Below, piece after piece: positions 1 through 10,208 of a stretch of 64,000 nt of DNA. Numbering within the stretch: position 1 is the first letter of the stretch; each line of letters begins with the position of its first letter. The stretch is from NCBI GenBank assembly GCA_038087015.1, contig JASBNA010000001.1, positions 1,798,001 through 1,862,000 on the forward strand. Direction: 5' to 3'. Source of the stretch: Cerrena zonata (Eukaryota > Basidiomycota > Agaricomycetes > Polyporales > Cerrenaceae). A program made the position numbers and the translations under genes. The notes beneath the pieces are model-generated. The model was given only the letters and a program-made list of their open reading frames with translations, did not search any database and was not told where the DNA came from.

Positions 1-2103
1 TAACAATTCGCGCTACACAGAACAGGAAACTGATCAAACCCATACTAGCTCCCTGACCCCAAGGGAGCCAGACGCTAGTGCCAAGGGCAGACATGACCTC
101 CACCACCAAAATCACGATGGCTTGGGCTGTACCACTCTTCTGTCCACAGCCAATAGTGATGCCAAATGCCAGGTTGGTGGCAAACAGTAGGCACGCAAAA
201 AGTTGCGATCCATGTCTGTAATGATTGTAGAGAGGTCCTAAGAATAGAAGGGTCCATGTTTCGTCATAAAGTTTCGTGGTATTGGTGAGGGTGAGGCGGA
301 CAACCAAAGAGATTGGTATCAACACTGAGAAGATGGCGAACGAGAGCGCCGCCAGAATAATGGAGGTCAGCGTCGCCTCAGGTCGACCAACAGTGAATTG
401 GTAACATGAAAAGATGGTGATTGGAAGATGGAAGAGAATGAGAATTCTGACGAGGTTTCCTTGGAGAACACTTCCATGTAACGAGACAAAATTGCTATGT
501 AGTCTCCACCAACGTCTGCCACCAAAACGAGCGGTTGGCTGGAACAAGGCGTGTCCGTTGAGAGAACGGTTTTCTTCAGTATCGCGAATCTGGCCGATGC
601 TATCCAGCATATCTTTGCTGCCCGTGGAGTATCTGGGACTTCTGGTGCCCGCAACACCAACGTTTGACTGGTAGCTCCTCCCTACGGCCCGTGAAAATAT
701 CCAGTCTATCAACCAGACCAGAAGGCTGAGAGCGATAGTTCCTGCTAATATGGCTAAGAAAAGCACCATGCAAGTGCCAAAGAGATCTTTGGGCCGGATT
801 CCGACAGAATATGCAAATGAAGAGATTCCTTGCTTGGCATCTGAGGGTAGCTGGAATATCAAGTTAGGGGCAGATGAATCTAGAAAGAGCGGGGAACCTG
901 AATCGCTCAATTGGTCAGCGAATTCTGATGGTGGGTCGTATGGCTGCGTAGAAAGAGGATTCCAATGGAACGGTTGTTCCTGTACCAATGAAATGTCTAC
1001 ACTTCTCCGTTAGCCTATCATCCGGCTCCTAACAGGGCCTATGGTACGTACTGTATGAGAGAGTTGACCATGCCGTCTGCGACAGTAAAGGATCTAAAAA
1101 TACAGTCAGTCAACGATCCAGGGCTACATCTCCATTCGTGAGACGCTCACACGCGAACTGAGGCCATTCCACAGCGACCATACTCAAGGCTGCACACCAC
1201 TGTGTATGGAAGATAATGTCGCGAAGCGATGGTGTACCTGGTGTTTAATTATACCCTCAATTGAGTGTATTGAATAATCTAGATGGTTGTTGCAGCTTAC
1301 AAAAACGCATCAATGCAGGTGAAGTTGCAAGTCGTTCTCCACTGATAGCACTCGCCAAGATAAATCCGGCACTCTCGATCCTAGCCCATGCGCCAGGGCC
1401 ACTTCGAGTGGATCCTCGTCCCCAAGCAGAAACAAGACGAGCCAGTCCAACGACTAGCCAGTAGCCAATAGCAAGACCTACTGTTCCCCAAAATATGATT
1501 CTCGCGTGCCCATACGGGGAATCCAGAGGTCCGGGGTCTAATGGTGTTGTGGTGACATCAACGCACAGCAGCTCGTTCGATCCTGGATCAAGAGCTCGAA
1601 TACGGGTGTAGTAAGTTGCTAGTTCAAAATTGCTTCCCGGACTGACAGAGGTGGACAGAGCAAATTGACCGGGCTCGAGGGGGCAATAATTCTGCTGTCC
1701 GTCGGATAGGGCTGGCAGCGGTGAGGCAGGTCTGAGGGAGTTGCAGAAGAATGTGTTAAAATCCCCAACCGGGAACGTTAGCATATTGCTGATTGTGAAC
1801 AGGGTACCTAATGTGACATCAGAGGTATTACGCCGGAAGCGAAATAGTATGCGACGTACTTGCGACCGGAGTACTCCCTCCAGACGATTGCTCAATAACA
1901 ACCGGACTGTTTCCTAGGAGCGTAAAATTGAGAACAGTCCCCTGAGGGCCATTCTTCTGGAACTGAGCGTAGAGTGTGGAGACATTGAGTTTCTGGCTGG
2001 TATTGCCTGTGAAGCAATCGTCGAATGCGAGAGTTGCTGGTTGAGCTATAGTACATGAAAACCAAAGAAAAAGAGCGAAGAGAAACATATGAGAGAGAGC
2101 CAT
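1..2103 (-). CDS. TRP/ML-like multi-pass membrane protein (5' part, cut by window edge)
   Basis: Basidiomycete protein with a secretory signal, a lumenal ML-like (TRP_N) domain and a TRP-type membrane region; the family is linked to ion or lipid handling in internal or plasma membranes, but the function here is inferred. I chose the ATG at 2103 because it begins directly with a hydrophobic signal (MALSHMFLFALFLWFS); an in-frame ATG at 2136 would add 11 polar residues. After the signal come FDDCFTGNTSQKLNVS and, past an intron at 1874-1808, a Cys-rich stretch (FFCNSLRP, NYCPLEPG) and a first membrane span near 1480. Further introns lie at 1300-1238, about 1149-1090 and about 1060-1000. Exon joins give QFAYPLLSQTAWSTLSYN, a recognisable family stretch. 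The last exon holds several more hydrophobic spans and is open to base 1, so the 3' end lies outside. It looks intact. Confident of the family, less of the role. Confidence 0.8.
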
Positions 2104-2480
2104 GTTTGCGAGTTTGCAGCCATTGCTGCCTGCCATTATTGTTAAGAACCACGAGGAGGACAGCTAGCTCCTCACTTGCATCAGCCAATCGAGGAGAACT
2201 TTGGCTGGCATTCCGAGACGGCTAATGCCGATGTTCGATTTTCCATAGCGCTGGTGCATTGTAGATAGTTAGTCATTGATATATCACCTTATAGAGCGCA
2301 ATGCGCCATCTTACAACGGTGACCAATCACTGGAAAGCCAACGCCGTACGATTCACAGCTTTGGGACGCTATGGACAGCTTTGGCAGGGTTTGTAAAAAC
2401 TTACATTGGCGATCCGAACCGGCGGTCGTGGTTTCGATTCGTACAAGTGGCATATATACTACTAGTAGTATCATTGTATC
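2104..2480. other. Intergenic spacer, no gene seen
   Basis: This stretch separates the TRP-like gene start from the outer end of the proposed KDZ-element inverted repeat. It should hold the TRP-like promoter. The short open frames here have no recognisable content. Confidence 0.5.
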
Positions 2481-3206
2481 CAACCCTTTCAGTCAAGTCG
2501 GAACAGTACTGTAGTACGAGATAGGGCGCCGACGTTACCTACACATAGGTCCAGATCGTCCGGCTCGAAATTCACGTAAGTGCGCAGTGTGTGAGTGAGA
2601 TCGATCATCTCCAAATGAGGGGTAGTTTTTGGGATAGACGTTCTGGAGGGGGGGGGGGGGTAGTATTGAGATAGCCAATCTGGAGGTGTCCACGGAGGGG
2701 ATCTTGAGATTGGGAACCTGTGGGGATGCGTTACAAAGCCTGTAGATGAGGATGGACGATCTGATTGTTCGGTAGGTGTTGGGACATTGTGGGAGGTGGT
2801 ATATTTGAAAGGGTGAGGGACGGGATAGGATTTCCGGAATTTCTGCGGGGTGGGGAATAGGTAGGAGATCAGATATCTCAACAGGGTATGGGCGGTGGAG
2901 GGGAGGGGGGAATTTTATTTTCACCTGTTTGCTGTGGAGGTAGTGCGGTGTTGTATGGGAGCATGTACAGGTACTTACCAAAAAAAAAAATACATAAATT
3001 TATCAGAGTTACTTGTACAGCATTCGGGGTGAGTATCTGCACAAGAGAACATGTTTTCGACTGAGGGAGTCGAGGAGGAGATGGTCTACCAGAACGTAGG
3101 GCAACAGGAACGGTGTTTCGCAGGCTGTTAGCGAACGTATTGGGGTACCGGGCGCTGGGAAAATATGTAGTAGAGCAGAGGGACACATTGGGAAACCATT
3201 TACATT
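2481..3206 (-). repeat. Left long terminal inverted repeat
   Basis: Reading inward from 2481, this sequence can be followed alongside the reverse complement of 18892-19614 over about 725 bp. Anchors include GAGATAGGGCGCCGACGTTA (from about 2519), TCCAGATCGTCC, CTCGAAATTCACGT, a G-rich block around 2842-2865 (GCGGGGTGGGGAATAGG), GAGCATGTACAGGTAC near 2960 and ATGGTCTACCA near 3080. Between anchors the copies differ by many substitutions and indels. It contains a 13-base G run (2648-2660) and TGCGCA at 2581. The matching ends close to the GGACACATTGGGAAA block at about 3180. Confidence 0.75.
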
Positions 3207-3760
3207 GTTGCGCATATTACAAGCGGAGCGATGAGAAATGGATTTACAGTGGATAGAATTCATATATCATCGGAATTAAAATAGATTTGGGCTCAAAGAG
3301 GTCTAAACAGACTGAATGAGGATACAAAACTGTCTGAAACAATGGTTATTGTACAGCGCAGCGCAGATGTAGCGAGCAAAAATCAAGAGAAATGAAATAA
3401 GATGGACAGCAAAGGAGAGAGAGTAGTGATAGAGACGAAATGAACTGAGCTTTCGAAGTCGAATAATCAACATAGGTCTATAGAAGGAGCCCTCATATAT
3501 TGCGCATCAGAAGACCTATAGTGTATAAAAGCGTCTGAGCGTGTATTCGTGGTATATACTGAAGGGAAGAGGTAAATTAAAAGTGTTTGAAGACGATAAG
3601 AAAGGGAGTGACATAATAACGACCATGTGTCAAGTGCGAAGCAACCATAGCGCAGGATAGGTGAAGCGCAAGACACAGCCAATGTTAACTGGTCAGACAT
3701 CTATCGTTAGAGTCGGTGCTCAAAGGATATGAGGAATGGAGGAGTACGTCGGTATTTATA
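3207..3760. other. Left subterminal region of the KDZ element, no gene seen
   Basis: This lies between the left inverted repeat and the stop codon of the 215-aa gene. It is moderately AT-rich, without a supportable open frame. It has several GCGCA/TGCGCA occurrences (3209, a doubled GCGCAGCGCA around 3356, 3501), consistent with a subterminal region that a transposase might bind. That role is inferred. Confidence 0.4.
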
Positions 3761-4519
3761 CTACACAAAATGTGGTTCCTGAAGACGAGGATAACCATCA
3801 TTTTTAATCATATTGACCATCGTGCGCAGCAATTCGCGTGCAATTCCGAGCAAATGCTTCTGCTCCTTAACTTGCGCGATGGGAACAGGAGTCTCAGGAA
3901 GATATAGCTATATTAACGAGGTAAGTATTGAAACACAATGTGATGAGAGAAATCGTCACCAATACATCTGCTTCCGTAGCATCCCACCAAGAGGGGCGTG
4001 TAGCACTACCTCCAACTCGTCGGGAATTGTACTTCCACCACTGATTCTCCTGCAGCATTTGAATCGGTAAGACACTGGTAACCCACGGTTGAAGTTTAAG
4101 GGGACGTGGAGGAGGTCTCATCTTGGTCCAATCAATAATAAACATATCTTGGGACCGTGGATCGAGCCAGTCGAATTGGATTAACTCTGAAGAAAAGAAT
4201 TCTCCGCCTGTGCAGCCAGCGACAACGAGGTTGCCAATCGCACGCTTCATCTCACGCTAGAACATGGTTTTGTGTAGCAAATAGTACATATGGAGTAGAA
4301 ATAGTCACATACTACTTCTCTGTACAGTCCGAGTCTCCACCTCCGTCGCCTGGTGTCATCGTTGAGGTTTCCGCTGCAAAGTGCATAGAGCGCAGATTCA
4401 ATGCGATAGTAGCGATGAACAAGAATACTGGCCAAGACTTGATCGACTCTACCCTCGAAAAGATCTTTGATTTGAGGAAAGGCTGGATCGGTTTGTTCCA
4501 CAGAATGTGATGAAGACAT
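3761..4519 (-). CDS. Unknown protein downstream of KDZ transposase (about 215 aa, three exons)
   Basis: I do not recognise this protein. A consistent three-exon model exists: ATG at 4519, exon 1 4519-4316, intron 4315-4257 (59 nt, donor GTAGTATG, acceptor TTCTAG), exon 2 4256-3960, intron 3959-3908 (52 nt, donor GTGACG, acceptor ATATAG), exon 3 3907-3761 ending in TAG. Both junctions are phase 0. The product starts MSSSHSVEQTDPAFPQIK, has a basic patch (DDTRRRRWR) near residue 55, aromatic-rich segments (FIIDWTKMRPPPRPL, NQWWKYNSRR) and a short helical tail (VKEQKHLLGIARELLRTM). No signal peptide or membrane span is evident. It follows the KDZ transposase on the same strand after 83 bp, so it is probably element cargo. 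It could instead be a displaced C-terminal exon set of the element. Confidence 0.5.
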
Positions 4520-4602
4520 CGTTGAGGAATAAAGGGAAGCGTTATGGAGCAATCAAGGTGTGAGAATACAATGTATGGATACAGCCGAAACAAGTAAATA
4601 CA

Positions 4603-7600
4603 CTAGATCATTATTTTAGTTTGGGCTTTCTGCGCCAGATAGACAAAGCGGCGCCATGTGTCTGCCTGACGCAGCGCATGACAATGAGCACCTCTCGAAA
4701 CATCAGCAGATCGGTCTATCCATAGATCAACCTGCCTCTGATAGAAGATACGAGTCCAGTCAATCTCCGAGCGAAGTAGTATCTTCTCTTCTCGCCATCG
4801 ATCACGGCGAGACTTGGCGCGCAACCAATTGACTCGGAGCACTGCGCCCCAAACATGAGTAATGATGAAAGAGGAAGAAGAATAGAGACACACTTTCATT
4901 CATGAAGTCAGGGCTATTGGTGTTGGAAAATGTCTGCCATATCCAGGAAAGCTGGTCACGACGCTGTCCACGTGCATTTGAGTCAGCAACGGCTGTACTT
5001 GCAGCAAGGTCAGTTTTATTTAGTGGCTTGTACTTCGATAGTATATCACGATCAGCACCGAGAACAATCATAGCTTTCCTTGTGGTTATATAGACCTTGG
5101 CGGCATGATCGATAGTCATCTGGACTGCATGGGCGTCACCATAGCTGCGAAGACGTTTAGCGTATCCAGTAGTCGGTGAGTTCTTTCGGATGCGGGAGCG
5201 ATATACGAACGACTTATGAGCAATGGCGACACGAAGATCATGCAATGCATCATTGGCCTGGCCCACACGAAGTTGAAGTTCACATTGCGCAACAACGGAG
5301 AGCCGTTCATGGCAAGTCTGGGTACCGTAGGATGATGGAAGAGGGAGAGAGATTGTCTCGGGGGAAATTGATTCTCCAGCGGGAATATCTGAACCAGAGA
5401 GTACACCTTCCATCGAGTCGTCTCTATCATCATCTTCATTGAACCAGTCATCATCGATCAGATTCGTAGGAACCTGTCCAGTGGTTCCAAGATATTCGGC
5501 AGATTGAGTCATGAATGTATCGATCTTCCCTTGGAGACGACGACGCTTGGCTTGAAGGGCAATCTGTCGCTCATATGTGATTGGCTGCGCACGGGCCTTG
5601 CGCATGACATTTAATAATCCGAGTCTAGCACTGATTCAGACATGCATAAGGTAGAATAGATACACAACTTACTGCTCTTCTTCGATTTTAAGACCCATGG
5701 CGACCCACGCAGAGGAGCCTAGTAGAAGAGCAGACTGCTCCTCCTGCTCTGCAATATCTTTTTGTATATCAGCCCTACGAGGAACTGAATGGGATGCGTG
5801 AGACAAAGAGACAGCAAGGAATATCTCAAAACAGCGCACCATTCACTTCACGTACATCAAATTCATCCATGACTTCGACATTTGTGTCGCGCTGTGTTTG
5901 CATGCGCTGCTCATCTGCGGTCCATTGCGCAGCACGAGTGGCACCAACATGTTCGGAAAGCTTCTGAAAATAGTCATCACTATCCTCTGTTTGTTCCAAA
6001 CATGCACGCCACTTTCTGCATAGGGAAGGAACTGTATAAATGTTCCGGTAAGTGAGCAAGAAACTGAAGATACCACTCTTACCCATTCGTATTAGTTTCT
6101 TCCAGTTTGAGTCATACATGTGTGTGTCCAGATACTCTTGACGGTGGAACCATGACATAGATCTACCACTGCTCGCAGTATCGTTGAGGATGTGCCATAG
6201 GGTTTCAATTATTTCGCCGTCAAGCATCCCAGCGCCGGGGATAAATGAGGGAGCATATCGAGGATAGCATTCCTTGACGTGTCCGTGAACGTGAAATAGG
6301 CCAATGCCACGCTTCAAGACCAGGGAATCGTTCAGTCTGATCAAGTGTTGGACAGCATCGCAGCGTGTAAGGAAATTTGGCCAGTATTGACACATAATGT
6401 CGTATAGCAAGAGGAGTAGCAGGATCATCGGGATGTAATTGATTGCATTAATGAATGAATAATCCATGTAACGATAGCTACGGGTATATTGAGATTTAGT
6501 CACAATGAACAATATGAGCATTCCCATACCCTTCACCCTTCTGGAAATTCACCACTGAATGTGGATAGAAACATCCATGTCTTCCGCAGGCAATCGCACC
6601 GATCCCTGTTGCATCAAGATGAGCTCGGGTATTGTTCTGGCTTTTCACAGCATCATGCTCATGACAGGTGGATTTCTGTGAGTATCTCTCGTAAGTCTCA
6701 TTGGCGAATGATATATTGAGATAATTACCTGATAAGCAAGGGGAGGTGCCTTCTTTATGTATTCGTCAAATCCCTTTTGCGCGACGAAATACCCATGTCC
6801 GTCACTTAGGGGAACATCATCCTCTGGGTTCTTCATCTTCAAGTGTTCTTGCTTGAAGTTTCCGTCAGCAAGTAATGTTCGCATGAATCTCCATCTGCAA
6901 GACAGGTAGGCTACTTCATCAGTGAAGAACGCAGCGCAGGTATGTCACATACTGATCATCTTCCTTAGCCCAGTCCTCCGGAAGATTGACACCTGGTTGT
7001 GGGCAAGCTGGACAGAATATAGCGAGTCCACCTTCCTTGATACCGCGCTCTCCTTCATGCCCCGCAGAATAATGGACCCCAGCTCTCTTGCGCTGCTTGA
7101 GGTTGCGCCACTCCCGGACGACGCGCATGAACTCGCGATACCTGTCAGGCACAGATTGTGGAAATGGATTGGATGTTAAACGGCGAATCTTGGCATAGTA
7201 CCGCTGTGCAGATGCCTTGGTCTCCAAATTGTCCAAATCAAAATCGTCAAGAACACGAAAAGTAAACACAGTTTGAGGGCGGTCATGTGAGGCTGGGTAA
7301 AGACCGAGGCGAAGAAGCTGAATGTGAGGAGCAGCATGATGTTGACAGGAGCAGAAGTGAACCGGAAGATGGTGTACACCTGTGATATCGACTATTGTCA
7401 TCCACTGGTTTCCATGAGAGTCAAAGCCTTTAGGATATTTCAAGGATGATATGGAAATACCACCAGTTTCGAAGTCGATATCGTCATCACCCTCATTAGC
7501 ATCCAAATCATCCTCGAAGAGCATGTCTTGAATGTGAGATGCGCTGTCATCATTACGATCAAAGGGCTCTGGGGATGACTCATCGGGGACTCCGAGTGTA

Positions 7601-8644
7601 CGAGTAGAGATAGAAGGCGATGGCGAGATGGATGAGGCAGGAGATGAATGTTGAGATAACGATGACAAGTGAGATACGGTTGGGGAAGTTAGCGGCGAGG
7701 ACATTGGAGGTGGAGATGCAGGTGATGCGCTACGAGGAGCACCGAATTGGGAGAGATCAAATGGTTCGAAGAGATCAGGGCGAGAATCATCAATCATGTC
7801 AAGATTGGTGATTTGATCGTGATGGGTTGTTGCGCAACCGCTACGTTGCGCAACATCAGGCAATGGATTAGAAGGAAGAAGTGGGGAGCTATGTGTTGAA
7901 GATGCACGCGAGGTTGTCGTACTATGGAATGGAGTGGTATGAGGAAATTCCTCGCCATCTACAGGCTGATTGCAAGGACGTCCATTGTGGCCCATGTACA
8001 AGATCAAACCAGTATTGCGCAACGATGAGCGGATGAATGTATTCCCGGTCCAACGCGATACTCGATGAAATGGAGATATTTGGTGAGATGTTCTGCAGCA
8101 GCGAGTACAGAAGCATGGTGCACCAAAGCAATCATCGCATCTCCACTCCATGGCCAGTCCACAAACACTGCACGCTTCAATTGGTGGAGGTGCAGTGCGC
8201 TCGATGATCTCTGCGAGAAATACATCGCGCTGAGGTAGCCACGAACGTAGATATGATGTAGCATTCTAGTAAATCTGTGAGGTCAAGCTCGTTGGAAGGG
8301 ACTTCAACACGAACCTTTCGTGGCCGCTCAGGGGCAATGTCATGCTCAAAAACAATCCCGTCAAGATTAATGGCCTGCTGCGCAGACTCCTGTGGAATGA
8401 ATGCGGCTGGTGGGGTAGGGAAGAGTTGTTGATCTGGAGAAGAGAGCAACACTCTCCGTCTACTATGATTCAGAGTATTAGCAAGATTTGGGTGGGTTAG
8501 GCGGTGTCCGGTAGGAGCGGTACTACGCTTCCGTCGACGGGTAAGATCCTCAATCACAACAGGATGCAGTGACATCGAGCTTCGAGATCGTTTGGATGAT
8601 TGACTAGGCTGAGACGATGGCAGGCTCCGTCGACGTTTCGCCAT
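4603..8644 (-). CDS. KDZ-superfamily transposase with CxC2-like cysteine cluster
   Basis: DNA transposase of the Kyakuja-Dileera-Zisupton type, acting on the element ends in the nucleus. Exons join to about 1,200 residues. Exon 1 (8644-8315) is a Ser/Arg-rich basic tail. After a 49 nt intron (8314-8266, donor GTTCGT) comes the CxC2-like cluster at about residues 142-185 (CSVCGLAMEWRCDDCF, then CFCTRCCRTSHQISPFHR). An acidic linker precedes the RNase-H-like core: LLADGNFK (first Asp, about 558), STCHEHDAV and ATGIGAIACGRHGCFYPHS, LYDIMCQY (second Asp, about 678), GLFHVHGH and PGAGMLDGEIIETLW (Glu, about 740), then HMYDSNWKK. The C-terminus ends HALRQADTWRRFVYLAQKA, as in the family. Other introns lie at 6952-6895, 6728-6676, 6529-6478, 6082-6032 and in the 5.8-5.6 kb and 4.88 kb regions. 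No internal stop was needed. It starts 52 bp after the TET/JBP stop, same strand. Confidence 0.9.
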
Positions 8645-8696
8645 AGGGTTATATTGACACAGAGAGGTAAAGTACAAAACACGAACCAAGTACTCA

Positions 8697-10005
8697 TTAT
8701 ATACTCATTGGGTCAAGGTGCAACACACCTGTGATAGCGGAATTCTCTTCACCTAGACAATCCCTATAAACCTCTTGCGTCATCCAGCTGCATGGCCTGG
8801 TATCTGTGAACGATTGCAACGATACACGCATATAGAATGCATGACACAATCGTGTTCCATCGGCTGGCGCAACACCGTGACGGAATGCGGCGCCACTGAA
8901 CCCAAGGATGGTTCCGGCGGAATTCGGAACTTGTAGTCCAATAGGAAGAATTATGAGCGGCGCAGTGGTATATTCACCACTCGTGACAAGTATATCAAAC
9001 AGATGGAAGGCACCTTTCGTATCGCGGTGCATCGGACAGTGACGGTTCGATATGACCGTTATTGCATTGAAAATAGATGGCCATTGTAAGAGCGCTTCCT
9101 CAACCTTTGCGTATAGTGCAAGCTTGCTCAGAATTTCGAATCCCATCCTGTATTGGTCGGGATGCATGATTCGAAGTATTCCCGAAATCACTGCGCCAGG
9201 TTCAAAGAAGGCGGTCATCCATTCTTGGCCAGACTCCTTCGCGAGGAAAGGGGATGTGATCAGTCCATCTTGACGTCCCTATTCAATTGTATCTTTCCGA
9301 TCAGCAGTACATTCAATGACATCATAATGTGTACCTCCCATCCATTCATAAACCATGCGGCGGAGATATTGAGAACGCCGGGAGGGAGTCCATCGTTCAT
9401 CTCGCTGAATAGGGATGGATCATATCTCCACGACCCACCAGTCTGTTGAGATGATGAAGGTGTCTTGAAGTCAGAAGACATCATCATTCCTCCGTTGCGC
9501 ATAGCGAGCTATACCCGATATTTCAACTAGAATTCCTGAACCACCGATATAGACTCACCTGAATGCGAGGGGGCAAAATATCGGGTAATATCCACATCAC
9601 AATCCGTCCATACTTATCGACCACTGTCCTCGGACCACGAACTGCGCGTATACCAGACCGGCAAGATGGGAATTCGTGCGCAAGGTTGCTCTCCTTTGGT
9701 TGCATACCACTCCATATGTGTTGTTTTGCACATTGCATACGATAGGCATCCACATCCCATGATAGACCAACTTCGATACGTTTAGTACTGCTCCAGACCA
9801 CGGAGTTACTGTGTCACCTACCAGGATTCAGAAATGCGCGCACCATTTGGAGAGTTACGGCGCGACATTCCTCGGCAAACATCTCGTCCATACCTATAGG
9901 TGGAGACTGCTGATCATGGAACTGACATTTCGTTTTGGTTGCGAGTTGCTTTCTGAAAAGATACAGCATGTAACCAGTGACTGTGTTCAGCCTGCGCAAC
10001 ACCAT
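8697..10005 (-). CDS. TET/JBP-family 2-oxoglutarate/Fe(II) dioxygenase (5-methylcytosine oxidase-like)
   Basis: Predicted nuclear dioxygenase that would oxidise 5-methylcytosine in DNA (family knowledge; substrate not provable here). Four exons give about 383 aa: 10005-9822, 9770-9559, 9508-9335 and 9278-8697, with introns of 51, 50 and 56 nt and consistent phases. Upstream blocks are CAKQHIWSGMQPKESNLAHE and AVRGPRTVVDKYGRIVMW. The catalytic core is in the last exon: the iron-binding H-x-D is H274 and D276 in NRHCPMHRDTKG, the distal His is H324 in GFSGAAFRHGVAP, and R333 in DGTRLCHAFYMR is placed to bind 2-oxoglutarate. These motifs are complete, so activity is plausible. The start at 10005 fits a short shared promoter with the divergent gene at 10209; an extra 5' exon cannot be excluded. 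The KDZ transposase follows on the same strand, a pairing known from basidiomycete KDZ elements. Confidence 0.85.
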
Positions 10006-10208
10006 GACGTGCGCTGTGAGGGATGAATGTCCGAACGGTGATTACCCACATACAGCCCATTACTCCTGGTGCATGCTTCTTTTTCTCAGGCTGCTTATTA
10101 TACCATTACTTTCATCCGCACACATTTGACCTGCGATCGAACTAAATATAATGACTCCAGGATTCACTATAAAAGCAACTGCATTGCGCAGGTATCCGTT
10201 CTGTACCA
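10006..10208. promoter_or_regulatory. Shared divergent promoter, TET/JBP (minus) and unknown gene (plus)
   Basis: Only 203 bp separate the two start codons, so the genes must share upstream sequence. A clear TATA box (TATAAAA, 10168-10174) lies 35 bp before the plus-strand ATG at 10209. A TGCGCA palindrome (10185-10190) lies between the TATA box and that ATG, and another (9993-9998) lies just inside the TET reading frame. Co-regulation is inferred. Confidence 0.55.

Noticed and set aside
2481..3206. Reading the left inverted repeat as a solo LTR
   Set aside because: It lacks TG...CA ends and a flanking duplication, and its partner is in inverted rather than direct orientation around transposase genes.
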